Below, piece after piece: positions 24,311 to 32,636 of a DNA stretch of 60,241 bases. A model generated the notes under the pieces. The model saw only the letters and a program-made list of their open reading frames with translations, had not been told where the DNA came from and ran no database searches. Position 1 is the first letter of the stretch. The number at the start of each line of letters is the position of its first letter. The stretch comes from an uncultured Eggerthellaceae bacterium (GTDB taxonomy: Bacteria > Actinomycetota > Coriobacteriia > Coriobacteriales > Eggerthellaceae), in assembly GCA_910588985.1 (NCBI GenBank), contig CAJURO010000011.1, forward strand, positions 1-60,241. Reading direction: 5' to 3'. Position numbers and translations under genes: made by a program.

Positions 24311-26785
24311 ATGGAAAAGCAGGAGAGCAAATTCAGCTTCTCACGTAGAAGCTTCATCAAGGGAGCTGCGGTCATCGGCGCTACTGGCGCATTGGCTGGA
24401 TGCAGTCCTCAGGGTTCTAATCCGGCTTCAACGGGCGGCCCTGCGCCCGAGACGCAGATCTTCTCTGGCGCATGCCGTTCTCAGTGCGCTAACGGTTGCT
24501 ACCTTGATGTGCACGTACGCGACGGCCAGGTGGTTCGCACTACTGCAGGCAAGTTCGACGACGGCCCCGAGTTCAACCGTATCTGCCCAAAGGGTCTCTC
24601 ATCGCCCGCCCGTGTCTACAGCTCGGAGCGTCTGCAGTATCCGATGCGTCGCGTTGGAGAGCGTGGCGAAGGCAAGTTCGAGCGTATCAGCTGGGATGAG
24701 GCTATCAAAGAAATTACTGACAAATGGAAGGGATATATCGATGAGTACGGACCTACGTCCGTTGCATTCTTCCTCGGTAGTGGTAATACCGGTACTCTGG
24801 GTGGTGCGGCGGCTGAAGGTTCGCTTTGCGCGCGTCTGCTCAATGTTTTGGGCGTGAGCCGCGTGCTGCCCGATCGTGATATCGCCACTCCGATGTCCCA
24901 CACCTATATGTTTGGCGCCGGCGGCCCGGGTTGCCATGGCCATCGTGCCTCTGATACGGTGAATGCTGATCACTTCATCATTTGGGCAGGCGATACCGCT
25001 GTGTCCGAGAAGCAGCGTGCTCATTTCATCCTTGAGGCTCGTGACAGAGGAGCCGATCTTATCGTCATCGATATCGCCTTCCGCACTATGGCTGGCAAAG
25101 CCGACAAGTTCATTCCCATACATCCTGCTACCGATGGCGCGCTTGCCCTCGGCATCATCCATGAGATCCTCGAACAGGGTTGGGAAGCTACGGACTTCCT
25201 TCGCAACTACAGCGAGGCCCCCTTCCTTGTCAAGGATGACGGCAATTTCCTGCGTATGAGCGATTTTGGCGTGGCGCCGACCACTGCTACTGATGCCCAG
25301 GGCAAGGAAGTCGTTGTCGACCCGCAGGTTGTGTGGGATGAGGACACGCAGACGGCTGTTGCGTACACGCGGGCTACCAAGCCTGCCCTTGGCAACGTAT
25401 CCGAGGTTAATGGCACCCACGTGCGCACCGTGATGGATATGATTCGAGAAGCTGCAGATGCTTGGCCCTTGGAGCGCGTCTCCGAGGTGACTGGCGTGAG
25501 CGTCGAGGACATCAAGTACCTTGCCCACCTCTATACGCAGGAGGGCAACGTGATGACGGACATGAAGTACGGTCTGAATCACTACAACAATGGTATGTAC
25601 TCCTCCAAATGCATCAATTCGCTACTCGTGATCTCTGGCCAGATGGGCGCTCCCGGTAGAGGAATGTATACCGGTGAGGGCAACTTCGGTGAGGGCAATA
25701 CCAAGGCGGCTGTGTCGCTGCCGAGCGCGTCGGGTGAGAAGCCTAAGGGTGTCGGTGCCACCATCAACTGGACTGACTTCTGCAATATCGTCCAGACCGG
25801 CAAGAAGATGGGCAAGGATTTCCCAATCAAGGCGTTCTACGCCACGTGCACCAACATCGTTTCAAACCAGACCGAGCAGAATGAGACCATCAAGGCGCTC
25901 AATGCGATCGACTTCATCGTCGTTCAGGAGATGACGATGAACGATACCTCGCTCTATGCTGACATCCTGCTTCCTGCGTGTCACTGGTTCGAGACCACCG
26001 ACCTGCGTGTTCGCTACTACAGCAATCCTTATCTGCTGTGGAACGAGAAGGCTGTGGAGCCGCTGTACGAGAGCAAGCCCGATGCCGAGATCTACCGAAT
26101 GCTGGCTGATGCTATGGGATATGGAGACTTCTTCCAGTTCACCGATGATGAGTACCTCGATGTGCTGCTTTCCACCCCTTGGGGCAAGGCTCATGGGGTC
26201 ACCATCGACAAGATCCGTGAGAAGAATTACCTGCGTTGCGAAGTCAGCGATCCTGTCGCTCATGAGAACGGTGTGTTCTACACGCAGTCTGGGAAGGCCT
26301 CGTTCTATCGTGAGAATCCCAAGCCCGATTACATGATGGGTCAGGAACTCGACATCAACAAGGAGAAGTTCTCCCTGTTCTGGGAGCCGGCGCGCGAGGC
26401 CGACCTGGACAATCCTATTCGCGAGAAGTATCCGTTCACCATCTGCTGCGAGCACATGCGCACCCGTACCCACACCCAATGGTACGACGTGGACTACATG
26501 AAGGAGTTCGAGAGGCAGCCATGCTGCCGCATCAATCCTGAGGATGCTGCCGAGCTGGGCATCAAGGAAGGCGACACCATCCGCTTGTACAACGATCGCG
26601 GATCGGTGACCCTGCTTGCCACCATCAATCCTGGGGAGCAGCGCAAGGCCTTGCACTGCCCGCGTAGCTTCCTTACTCGCGAGCACATCGACGGCGACCT
26701 CGCCCGTACTACATTCAACGATTACAACCAGGCTTGCCGCAACCAGTCCTATTTCGACTGCGCCGTGGCCATCGAGAAGCTCTAA
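24311..26785 (+). CDS. dmsA: DMSO-reductase-family molybdopterin oxidoreductase, 824 aa
   Basis: Catalytic subunit exported by Tat: SRRSFIKGAAVIGATGALAG begins at residue 11. A [4Fe-4S] motif follows (CRSQCANGC...CPKG). The body shows molybdopterin signatures: DADILLPACHWFE-type ADILLPACHWFE, EQMT-like VVQEMTMNDT, and C-terminal NDRGSVTLLATINPG. ATG 24311 has AAAGGAGAGC upstream; the frame is open earlier but overlaps dmsC. It should reduce an S- or N-oxide or another terminal acceptor outside the membrane. The exact substrate cannot be read from sequence. Confidence 0.93.
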   Translation: MEKQESKFSFSRRSFIKGAAVIGATGALAGCSPQGSNPASTGGPAPETQIFSGACRSQCANGCYLDVHVRDGQVVRTTAGKFDDGPEFNRICPKGLSSPARVYSSERLQYPMRRVGERGEGKFERISWDEAIKEITDKWKGYIDEYGPTSVAFFLGSGNTGTLGGAAAEGSLCARLLNVLGVSRVLPDRDIATPMSHTYMFGAGGPGCHGHRASDTVNADHFIIWAGDTAVSEKQRAHFILEARDRGADLIVIDIAFRTMAGKADKFIPIHPATDGALALGIIHEILEQGWEATDFLRNYSEAPFLVKDDGNFLRMSDFGVAPTTATDAQGKEVVVDPQVVWDEDTQTAVAYTRATKPALGNVSEVNGTHVRTVMDMIREAADAWPLERVSEVTGVSVEDIKYLAHLYTQEGNVMTDMKYGLNHYNNGMYSSKCINSLLVISGQMGAPGRGMYTGEGNFGEGNTKAAVSLPSASGEKPKGVGATINWTDFCNIVQTGKKMGKDFPIKAFYATCTNIVSNQTEQNETIKALNAIDFIVVQEMTMNDTSLYADILLPACHWFETTDLRVRYYSNPYLLWNEKAVEPLYESKPDAEIYRMLADAMGYGDFFQFTDDEYLDVLLSTPWGKAHGVTIDKIREKNYLRCEVSDPVAHENGVFYTQSGKASFYRENPKPDYMMGQELDINKEKFSLFWEPAREADLDNPIREKYPFTICCEHMRTRTHTQWYDVDYMKEFERQPCCRINPEDAAELGIKEGDTIRLYNDRGSVTLLATINPGEQRKALHCPRSFLTREHIDGDLARTTFNDYNQACRNQSYFDCAVAIEKL

Positions 26786-26797
26786 GGAGGACGGAAA

Positions 26798-27478
26798 ATG
26801 ACCCGTTACGGAATGGCCATCGATGTCAATCGCTGCATCGGCTGCCAGGCCTGCACCACGGCCTGTAAGATCTCCAACAACCTGCCCAAGGACATTAGCT
26901 ATAACGTGGTGTACACCAAGACCGATCACGACTGGGACGGCCCGTTCGGCACCGCAGTGGTGAAGGGCGCAATCGCGAACGACAACGCAGGTGGAACCTT
27001 CCCCGACTGCATCCTTGAATTCATGCCCATCCAGTGTCAGCATTGCGAGAATCCGAGCTGCTTGCGCGTATGCCCTACTGGTGCCACGCAGAAGCGCGAC
27101 GATGGCATTGTGTGGGTCGATCCTGATCTGTGCATCGGCTGCGGTGCATGCATTATGGCGTGCCCTTACGAAGGCGTTCGCTCTATGAACGAGGGCGACC
27201 CAGAGTACTACCTGGATGTGGTAGTGGGCGAGTACGATGCTCCTACCCATATGGCGGGTATTGTGGAGAAATGCACATTCTGCAAGAACCTTATCGATCG
27301 CGGCGAAGTGCCAGCTTGCATGGATCTCTGCCCCGGGCGTGCACGCTATTGGGGCGACCTGGACGATCCCGAGTCTGATGTCTCCAAAGCGATTGAAGGA
27401 CGCACCTATCATAAGCTACGTGAGCGGGCAGGAACGAGTCCTAACGTGTATTACTTATTGCCCCGTGAGCGCAAATAG
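26798..27478 (+). CDS. dmsB: DmsB-like four-cluster ferredoxin subunit, 226 aa
   Basis: Cysteine motifs for four [4Fe-4S] clusters: CIGCQACTTACK-type at residue ~14 (CIGCQACTTACKI), CQHCENPSCLRVCP, CIGCGACIMACPYEG, and CTFCKNLI...CMDLCPG. It relays electrons from the DmsC quinol site to the DmsA Mo centre. There is no signal peptide, as expected for co-export with the Tat-bearing DmsA. It starts 12 bases after dmsA with AAGGAGGACGG upstream. Confidence 0.95.
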   Translation: MTRYGMAIDVNRCIGCQACTTACKISNNLPKDISYNVVYTKTDHDWDGPFGTAVVKGAIANDNAGGTFPDCILEFMPIQCQHCENPSCLRVCPTGATQKRDDGIVWVDPDLCIGCGACIMACPYEGVRSMNEGDPEYYLDVVVGEYDAPTHMAGIVEKCTFCKNLIDRGEVPACMDLCPGRARYWGDLDDPESDVSKAIEGRTYHKLRERAGTSPNVYYLLPRERK

Positions 27479-27494
27479 TCCGAATCCACTCGTT

Positions 27495-27535
27495 GCCAGC
27501 CTGCATCGTTCTCCCTCCCGATGCAGGTTGGCTTT
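27495..27535 (+). terminator. Hairpin between dmsB and the chaperone gene
   Basis: GCCAGCCTGCATCG (27495-27508) pairs with CGATGCAGGTTGGC (27519-27532) with one G-T pair, then CTTTCC. The weak T-run suggests partial termination or an mRNA-stabilising hairpin setting a lower level for the chaperone. Confidence 0.7.
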
Positions 27536-27597
27536 CCTAGAAGCACGCCGTTGCAGGCTGATCGGCTCTGATACCGTTCGACGCAAAAGGAGTTAGC

Positions 27598-28347
27598 ATG
27601 ACCGATGAAAGAGATCTGAGAGAAGCTATAGGACTGGCTGATGCCTGCGAGCTTCTTGCGAGCGTCTCCATCTTCCCAAACGACATCCTTGCAGACGCGT
27701 TGTTCGATGGTAGATTAGCGGGCGATGCTCGATCGTGTCTCGAGGACTGCGGTATTGATCCTGATGAGGCGGCGGTCATCTGTGAGCCATGGGAGAGGTT
27801 GGTAGGCAAGGATCGGGATACAACCCTTGCTCACCTCAGGAGAACCCATTCGCTTCTCTTTGTTCGCCAAGGCGATGGTGTTGCTGTATGGCCATACGAA
27901 TCAGCCTTCCTCCATGCCGAAGCTGGAAAGGATGGCGAGCCGGCTCTCTTTCGTTCTGCTGTCACCTTGGACGTGGAGAAGATGATGAGAGAGGCTGGTG
28001 GTCTGCCCCAAGACGCACGTACAGAGCCATGCGATAGCGTCTGGGATGAGTTCATGTTCTTGTCATATCTGTTCGGAAGCGAAGCAGATGCTCTTAATGC
28101 GGATGATGAGGAAGCAATGGAGCTCTTTCGCGGTCGGTCAAAGGCGTTCGTCGAGGAGCATGCTTCTCGCTGGCTCCCAAGCTTCTTCGATGCTGTCGAC
28201 CGAGAGATTTCTGGAATGGGCGAGGTTGAGAAGACTGAGGGCTCCGAAGGCTTCGGGAGTCTCGAGGATGCTTCTCTTTTGTTCTATAAGGGTCTTTGCT
28301 CCTATGGTGCACAGGTTATGGATGTGATAAGCAGGCGCGTAGCATAG
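27598..28347 (+). CDS. TorD/DmsD-family molybdoenzyme chaperone, 249 aa
   Basis: All-helical protein with the family's RxxxPxE-like region around DAALFRSAVTLDVE/YESAFLHAEAGKDGEP and the closing helix with EHASRWLPSFFDAVDRE. These cytoplasmic chaperones bind the Tat signal of the Mo subunit until cofactor insertion is complete. ATG 27598 has AAAAGGAGTTAGC upstream. It closes the dms-like operon and is presumably specific for the 824-aa enzyme. Confidence 0.85.
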   Translation: MTDERDLREAIGLADACELLASVSIFPNDILADALFDGRLAGDARSCLEDCGIDPDEAAVICEPWERLVGKDRDTTLAHLRRTHSLLFVRQGDGVAVWPYESAFLHAEAGKDGEPALFRSAVTLDVEKMMREAGGLPQDARTEPCDSVWDEFMFLSYLFGSEADALNADDEEAMELFRGRSKAFVEEHASRWLPSFFDAVDREISGMGEVEKTEGSEGFGSLEDASLLFYKGLCSYGAQVMDVISRRVA

Positions 28348-28362
28348 CATCGTCTCATAGTC

Positions 28363-28524
28363 CTACTCATCCAAAATGGAGGGGCTCATACGCAACTCCG
28401 CGAGCAGCTCGTGGCGCTGGAAGAACTGCCAGAGGTATTCGCCGATGAAGAGCGTACGTTCGATGCCGCGTTTGCGGATCACCGCGTTGAGGAGATTGCT
28501 CGGCTCGATGAAGCGAACTTTCAT
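28363..28524 (-). CDS. Small hypothetical protein, 53 aa
   Basis: The minus strand reads MKVRFIEPSNLLNAVIRKRG, then an aromatic stretch (LFIGEYLWQFFQRHELL) and ends MSPSILDE. GGGGAAGG lies eight bases before the ATG. Composition is protein-like and better than the opposing frames. I do not know the family; it might be a true small protein or the remnant of a longer one. It lies between the convergent chaperone gene and a 228-aa membrane protein gene. Confidence 0.45.
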   Translation of the reverse strand: MKVRFIEPSNLLNAVIRKRGIERTLFIGEYLWQFFQRHELLAELRMSPSILDE

Positions 28525-28614
28525 GTGATGCACCTTCCCCTTAGTCGTCTAGAGCGCGCTGGTTGTTTAGAGCGCGTGAGCAGTGGGATGTGCCCTATTG
28601 TCCCACAGGCGATT

Positions 28615-29301
28615 CTAGAGGATGAAGTCATACTCTTCTTGGAGCTTGTCTAGGAGGTCTTTGCCCATGGCTTGCTGCCCTTCACCCCAGCGGGTGGCGC
28701 TGCAGAAAACCTGCGTTTGGGGGTAATAGGTAAGGTGGACGAAGTTGCCTTCGTCGTTGATGACCTTTGCGCTTGCGATGTCATTCTCGGGGACTTCGAG
28801 TACGACCTTCTCGTCGTTTGCGGTGAAGAACGTGAGGATGTGATCTGTTTGGACGAAGCGAGCGTATCTCCAGTTGGGGTAATCGACCTTAGCATCAACG
28901 AGGAAGACATCGGTGTGGATGGGTCCTTGCTCGAGGTCTTGGGTGGCATCGGTTGCGTTGAGAGCGGTTCCGACGGGCAAGAAGCCGCCGTAGATGAGCA
29001 CGTTCAGGCAGACTATGAGCGTTTGATGTCCAAGCTCCTTGAGAAGAGCATGCTTGCTCTCGGGCGTTTTGCGGGAGAACTGCCCGATGTAGCTCTTTGC
29101 GAATATGATGCCAAGAAGAAGGAGGCTGCTTGCGAAGAGCGCCATGCCACAAGCGGAGACGAGCTTGCTGGTAACGCCTGCTTCGCCAATGCCTGACCTC
29201 CATTCACCGCAGAAGAAGGCGATAGCGCCGCCAAGCAGGAGGGCGGCGGCAACAAGAAGGGCGATGCGCTGCTTTGGAGAATCTGCTTGGACGCTCTTCA
29301 T
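28615..29301 (-). CDS. Membrane protein with C-terminal soluble domain, 228 aa
   Basis: Three hydrophobic segments (~12-32, ~48-70, ~92-110) are followed by ~115 polar residues (DYPNWRYARFVQTDHILTFF, then NFVHLTYYPQTQVFCSATRW). I do not recognise the family. ATG 29301 has no strong ribosome site (AAGACTCAACTCCC just before), so the start could be internal. No operon partner is clear. Confidence 0.65.
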   Translation of the reverse strand: MKSVQADSPKQRIALLVAAALLLGGAIAFFCGEWRSGIGEAGVTSKLVSACGMALFASSLLLLGIIFAKSYIGQFSRKTPESKHALLKELGHQTLIVCLNVLIYGGFLPVGTALNATDATQDLEQGPIHTDVFLVDAKVDYPNWRYARFVQTDHILTFFTANDEKVVLEVPENDIASAKVINDEGNFVHLTYYPQTQVFCSATRWGEGQQAMGKDLLDKLQEEYDFIL

Positions 29302-29509
29302 GGGAGTTGAGTCTTCCTGTATGGCGAAAGCGCGTTTCGTGCTTATTATAGGGCGCTTTTGGGGAGGGGTGGAGAGAGGGAAGGGATGAGAGCATGATTT
29401 GCTCTTTGTTGATGTTTCAGATATCTAAAAGAAAATTGAGATTTAGCAGAATGCTTCATATTTCTGAAACATATGAGGTGAATGCGATTTTGTGAATAGC
29501 TATTGAAGC

Positions 29510-30424
29510 TCAAAATCGCCCTACATGCACTTTCTCCAGCAATGCCTCATCAAATTCGCGATGTTCGATCTGCTCCTTCGGCATGCCGAGCGAGAGGATA
29601 GCTTCAAGCCGCCATGGATCAGGAATACCAAGCAATTCAGCAACGAAGTCCTGGGTCGACCTGCCATCTGCGGCGGTGCGCATGCGACCTTGAGTCCAAC
29701 AGCTCCCAACTCCCGATGCGGACGCCTCCAGATGCATGTTTGCCATGACGATGGAGCAATCCTCGATCCAAGTGTCAGCAACATCAGGATTGCCAAGCAC
29801 CACGATGGCAGCATCAGCGCCTGTGAGCATAGTTGATCCAGAGTCACGACATTCGGCAAGCTTATTCAGCGTGCCGTGATCGCGCACAACGACAAGCTCC
29901 CAAGGCCTGCGTCTGCGCCCAGATGGTGAGAGAAGTCCTGCACGGATGATACGATCTAGCAGTTCTTGCGGTACATGCTCTCCCGAGTACTGCCTTACGC
30001 TGCATCGAGCCTGCATGGCTGCTAGCACGTCAACACCAGGTTGAGGCGCGAATTCGGCCTTCTCGGGCAATATCTCTAACCAGCATCCGTCAGGATCCTC
30101 GATGAAGTAAAGCCCCATCGCCTCGTTTTCGTGGCAAATGCAGCCCATCTGTTCGTGAATTGCGTGGGCTTCATCGTAGTCGGGTACGGTAAAAGCGATG
30201 TGCGAGTCGCGGCCACCATTGTTGTACGGCTCGGTGCGGTCGCGGTTCCATGTGAGCTCTAATTGAAAGCCAGAACTCTCGCTTCCGATGAATACGTTGA
30301 TCCATGATCCGTCTTCAGGGCCCATGCGGCGGATCTCGGTCATTCCAAGTGCCTTCTCGTAGAAGTCGAGCGACTTATCAAGATCAAGTACATGTAGACA
30401 GCGGTGGATGGCTTTGCTTTCCAT
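29510..30424 (-). CDS. VOC (glyoxalase-like) domain fused to nitroreductase, 304 aa
   Basis: Residues ~5-125 form a vicinal-oxygen-chelate domain like lactoylglutathione lyase (RCLHVLDLDKSLDFYEKALG, ending FIEDPDGCWLEILP). Residues ~140-300 are a nitroreductase flavoprotein (ARCSVRQYSGEHVPQELLDR, then SGVGSCWTQ and LGIPDPWRLEAILSLGMP). Each is usually a separate protein. The fusion suggests a two-step treatment of one substrate, possibly nitro or quinone compounds. ATG 30424 follows AAGGAACCACC; the upstream in-frame ATG has no ribosome site. Confidence 0.9.
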   Translation of the reverse strand: MESKAIHRCLHVLDLDKSLDFYEKALGMTEIRRMGPEDGSWINVFIGSESSGFQLELTWNRDRTEPYNNGGRDSHIAFTVPDYDEAHAIHEQMGCICHENEAMGLYFIEDPDGCWLEILPEKAEFAPQPGVDVLAAMQARCSVRQYSGEHVPQELLDRIIRAGLLSPSGRRRRPWELVVVRDHGTLNKLAECRDSGSTMLTGADAAIVVLGNPDVADTWIEDCSIVMANMHLEASASGVGSCWTQGRMRTAADGRSTQDFVAELLGIPDPWRLEAILSLGMPKEQIEHREFDEALLEKVHVGRF

Positions 30425-30579
30425 GGTGGTTCCTTCGAGTTGCGGAGCGGTTTTCTGCAAGCGTATCAGAATTGTGAACAAAGATTCAGAATAAGATACA
30501 TCTATGTACTAAACAGTTTGGAGCAATGTTATTCTGACTGGTAATCAAACAGAAATATGACGCGTTCTTCGGTGAATAG

Positions 30580-31026
30580 ATGGAAAAGAAGCCCAACTTA
30601 GATTTCCTGAAAACCCTTGGTGAGCTGGCGGCGGTGTTCTTGATACCTGCTTTCATTCTTTGCTCGGTTTTGGACGTAGATCCGATTGACTATGCCCTGC
30701 ACCACAACGATCCTGGATATTACGAGCAGAATAAAGAGAGTTCCAGCAATTCCAGCAGTTCAAAAAGAACAGCGTCACCCATCAACCGCGATGAGCCGTA
30801 TTCACCTTCAAAAGATACTGGTAAATCATACTCAAATTCAGGCTCGAGTCCAAGATCAGCTCATGGCTACATCAAAGGAAACATTTCTGCTAATGGAGAG
30901 AAGATCTACCACATGCCAGGCGATAAGTATTACGACGAGACCGTGATAGACACCAGCAAAGGTGAGCGCTGGTTTTCCAGTCCAGAAGAGGCAGAAGCCG
31001 CTGGTTGGCGTCGCGCTTACGTATAG
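30580..31026 (+). CDS. Membrane-anchored sunset-domain protein, 148 aa
   Basis: One N-terminal hydrophobic helix (~13-30, LAAVFLIPAFILCSVLDV), a Ser-rich linker (~50-95), then a C-terminal sunset domain: IKGNISANGEKIYHMPGDKY, then ERWFSSPEEAEAAGWRRA. This domain occurs on secreted or surface proteins, nucleases and phage proteins; its exact role is unsettled. It is flanked by tRNA-like repeat sequences, consistent with a mobile origin. ATG 30580 has no clear Shine-Dalgarno. Confidence 0.82.
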   Translation: MEKKPNLDFLKTLGELAAVFLIPAFILCSVLDVDPIDYALHHNDPGYYEQNKESSSNSSSSKRTASPINRDEPYSPSKDTGKSYSNSGSSPRSAHGYIKGNISANGEKIYHMPGDKYYDETVIDTSKGERWFSSPEEAEAAGWRRAYV

Positions 31027-31051
31027 ATCAAGGAAGAAAAGTTTTAGAGTG

Positions 31052-31128
31052 GCGACATTCTGATTGCTAATCAAGCAATCATCGGATTAGAAGTCCGATG
31101 CTCTATTATTACAAGTTGAGAGAATCCA
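31052..31128 (-). other. Degenerate tRNA-Arg(UCU)-like cloverleaf
   Basis: On the minus strand, ATCGGA-CTTCTAA-TCCGAT (31081-31099) is a perfect anticodon arm with UCU anticodon. Next come a six-pair T-arm-like hairpin (31062-31080), AGAG/CTCT D-arm-like pairing, and ATTCT/AGAAT acceptor pairing (31057-31061 with 31121-31125); CGCCA follows. Linkers and the variable loop are missing and the T-loop is not canonical, so this is probably a decayed tRNA or tRNA-derived att remnant. Confidence 0.5.
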
Positions 31129-31184
31129 GGACATTGGATTCAAGGGATTAAGCCAGGTCATAAGCTACATTTTTAGCCGCTTGG

Positions 31185-31255
31185 CCTTACTAGTGTATTT
31201 GAGCAGCGATATTCTGGTTGGCTACCAAACCGATCATCGAGCGCGTAGCCTATTA
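31185..31255 (-). repeat. Second, diverged copy of the tRNA-like element
   Basis: GCGATATTCTGGTTGG (from about 31186) mirrors GCGACATTCTGATTGC at the first copy, followed by ATCATCG in both and then by a hairpin with GCGCGTA/TACGCGC arms in place of the anticodon arm. A shorter match (ATTCTGACTGGTAATCAA) lies near 30532. No protein gene is seen in 31027-31346. Confidence 0.45.
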
Positions 31256-31346
31256 CGCGCTTCTCCTTTATCGGGGATTTCGAAATGGAGAAAAGAGGGC
31301 TTACTTCTTAGCATTGCGCATGTTTTAGGTAAGAGAAGGAGCAGAG

Positions 31347-31490
31347 ATGAATCACAAGAGAAAACGGGCGAGGAATCGCAGAGCTGGATGCAAGATGTGC
31401 AAGTTTTGGAAAGTAAACGGATATCGCACAGAGCGCATTGACGGCGAAAAATGGAGCGATCATAAACGTCGAGCAGGGCTCATGGAGTAG
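31347..31490 (+). CDS. Small basic CxxC protein, 47 aa
   Basis: MNHKRKRARNRRAGCKMCKF continues to a basic ending with WSDHKRRAGLME. It is strongly basic with one Cys-x-x-Cys pair, suggesting nucleic-acid binding or a half zinc site. AAGGAG lies seven bases before the ATG. Its stop is seven bases before the ThpR start and its own end supplies the GGAG for that gene, so the two are coupled. Similar small basic proteins exist in many bacteria without a known function. Confidence 0.7.
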   Translation: MNHKRKRARNRRAGCKMCKFWKVNGYRTERIDGEKWSDHKRRAGLME

Positions 31491-31497
31491 TTGTCCA

Positions 31498-32031
31498 ATG
31501 AGAGCATTCATCGCATTAGAGCTTCCAGAAGACTTTAAAGAAGACCTTGCTGCTATGACGCGTGTACTGAGCAGCGCGGTAGAAGGCCGCTTCATTCCGC
31601 GAGAGAATTATCACGTGACATTGGCGTTCTTGGGTGATATCGATGAAGCACAGGCGCATGATGTTATGGACGCCATGGATGAAGCATGCGTTGGCATGCC
31701 CCGAATACCTTTACGCGCTGATCGTCTTGGTAAGTTCGGGAGATCCTCTGACGCCACACTTTGGCTGGGTCTCGCGCCTGATCCAGCGCTGATCCGAATC
31801 GCGAACCAGATGCGTGAGGCGCTCAGAGCGCAAGGATTCGCACTTGATGACAAACCTTTCTTGCCGCATATCACACTTGCGCGTCGCACCTGTCTTCCTA
31901 AGGGAGCATTACCCGAACTTGCATTTCCGCACTCCTGTGATGCTACGCATGTCACACTATTCAAGTCGACGCTGAGCCATGAAGGCGCACAGTATAAGCC
32001 GCTGTATGAGATTGACTTGTCGCAAGGATGA
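31498..32031 (+). CDS. thpR: RNA 2',3'-cyclic phosphodiesterase ThpR, 177 aa
   Basis: 2H phosphoesterase with both catalytic HxTL motifs: YHVTLAFLGD near residue 37 and LPHITLARR near residue 125. The opening MRAFIALELPEDFKEDL is typical. It opens 2',3'-cyclic phosphate ends on RNA. ATG 31498 agrees with the family N-terminus; an earlier in-frame ATG (31438) would overlap the 47-aa gene. Coupled translation with that small basic CxxC protein hints at a shared RNA-related role. Confidence 0.93.
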   Translation: MRAFIALELPEDFKEDLAAMTRVLSSAVEGRFIPRENYHVTLAFLGDIDEAQAHDVMDAMDEACVGMPRIPLRADRLGKFGRSSDATLWLGLAPDPALIRIANQMREALRAQGFALDDKPFLPHITLARRTCLPKGALPELAFPHSCDATHVTLFKSTLSHEGAQYKPLYEIDLSQG

Positions 32032-32113
32032 CCGAAAAGCAAAGTCTATCGACATTCAGGCAGCTGCCGTTTGGAAGTGTCGTTGGCCTTGAAATGAAGG
32101 GAAAGGATTCCAA

Positions 32114-32479
32114 GTGCTCATAAACTGTTTGGCGGTAGGGGCAGGTGGATTCGTGGGTTCAGTTTTGCGGTATCTCTGTAACTTGATCCCATCGAACTCC
32201 GCGCTTCCCCTCGCCACTTCCGCCATCAACATTGTTGGATCCTTTTTTCTTGCATTCATTGCGGCGCTTGTCCTGAAAGGCGCCCTCGACAATGAGCAGC
32301 TTTCTTTGATGTTGCGAGTCGGCCTTTGTGGCGGCTTCACCACATTCTCAACGTTCAGCCTCGAGAGCATGCAGCTCATGCAACAGGGCGATATTCTTAT
32401 CGCTCTTGCCTACATTGTACTGACATGCATTCTCTGTGTTGGAGCGGCATTCCTTGGGAATTGGCTCGGCGCTGCTTGA
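32114..32479 (+). CDS. crcB: Fluoride channel CrcB/FluC, 121 aa
   Basis: Four membrane helices and the family signatures GGFVGSVLRYL at the start, TSAINIVGSFFLAF in helix two, and GLCGGFTTFSTFSLE in helix three. It works as a dual-topology dimer exporting fluoride, so one gene suffices. The start is GTG 32114 after GGGAAAGGA. I found no fluoride riboswitch in the 82 bases upstream. Confidence 0.95.
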   Translation: MLINCLAVGAGGFVGSVLRYLCNLIPSNSALPLATSAINIVGSFFLAFIAALVLKGALDNEQLSLMLRVGLCGGFTTFSTFSLESMQLMQQGDILIALAYIVLTCILCVGAAFLGNWLGAA

Positions 32480-32636
32480 TGCAGCTTAAGAGCCCATGCT
32501 GACGTCTATCCATGCGGCTCCTAGAGTGACACTTCGCCATCGACGAGGGGCGCCAGCATGAGCGTTCCGATATATGGCTGCGCCTCAGGTTTCAATAGGC
32601 CTGTTTTGGGGCAAAGCATCGTGACGGTAATGTCGC

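Noticed and set aside
24599..25582. 327-codon antisense frame inside dmsA
   Set aside because: Shadow of the sense gene; no ribosome site or family features.
25862..27412. 516-codon open frame antisense to dmsA/dmsB
   Set aside because: It mirrors highly conserved molybdoenzyme and ferredoxin genes and has no recognisable domain; the length is explained by the GC-biased codon use of the sense genes.
28411..28653. 80-codon plus-strand frame after the TorD-like chaperone gene
   Set aside because: Its start lies in a region where the minus strand has a better frame with ribosome site, and its end overlaps the 228-aa gene antisense.
32032..32113. Possible fluoride riboswitch before crcB
   Set aside because: I looked for the conserved crcB-motif pseudoknot sequences and did not see them in these 82 bases.
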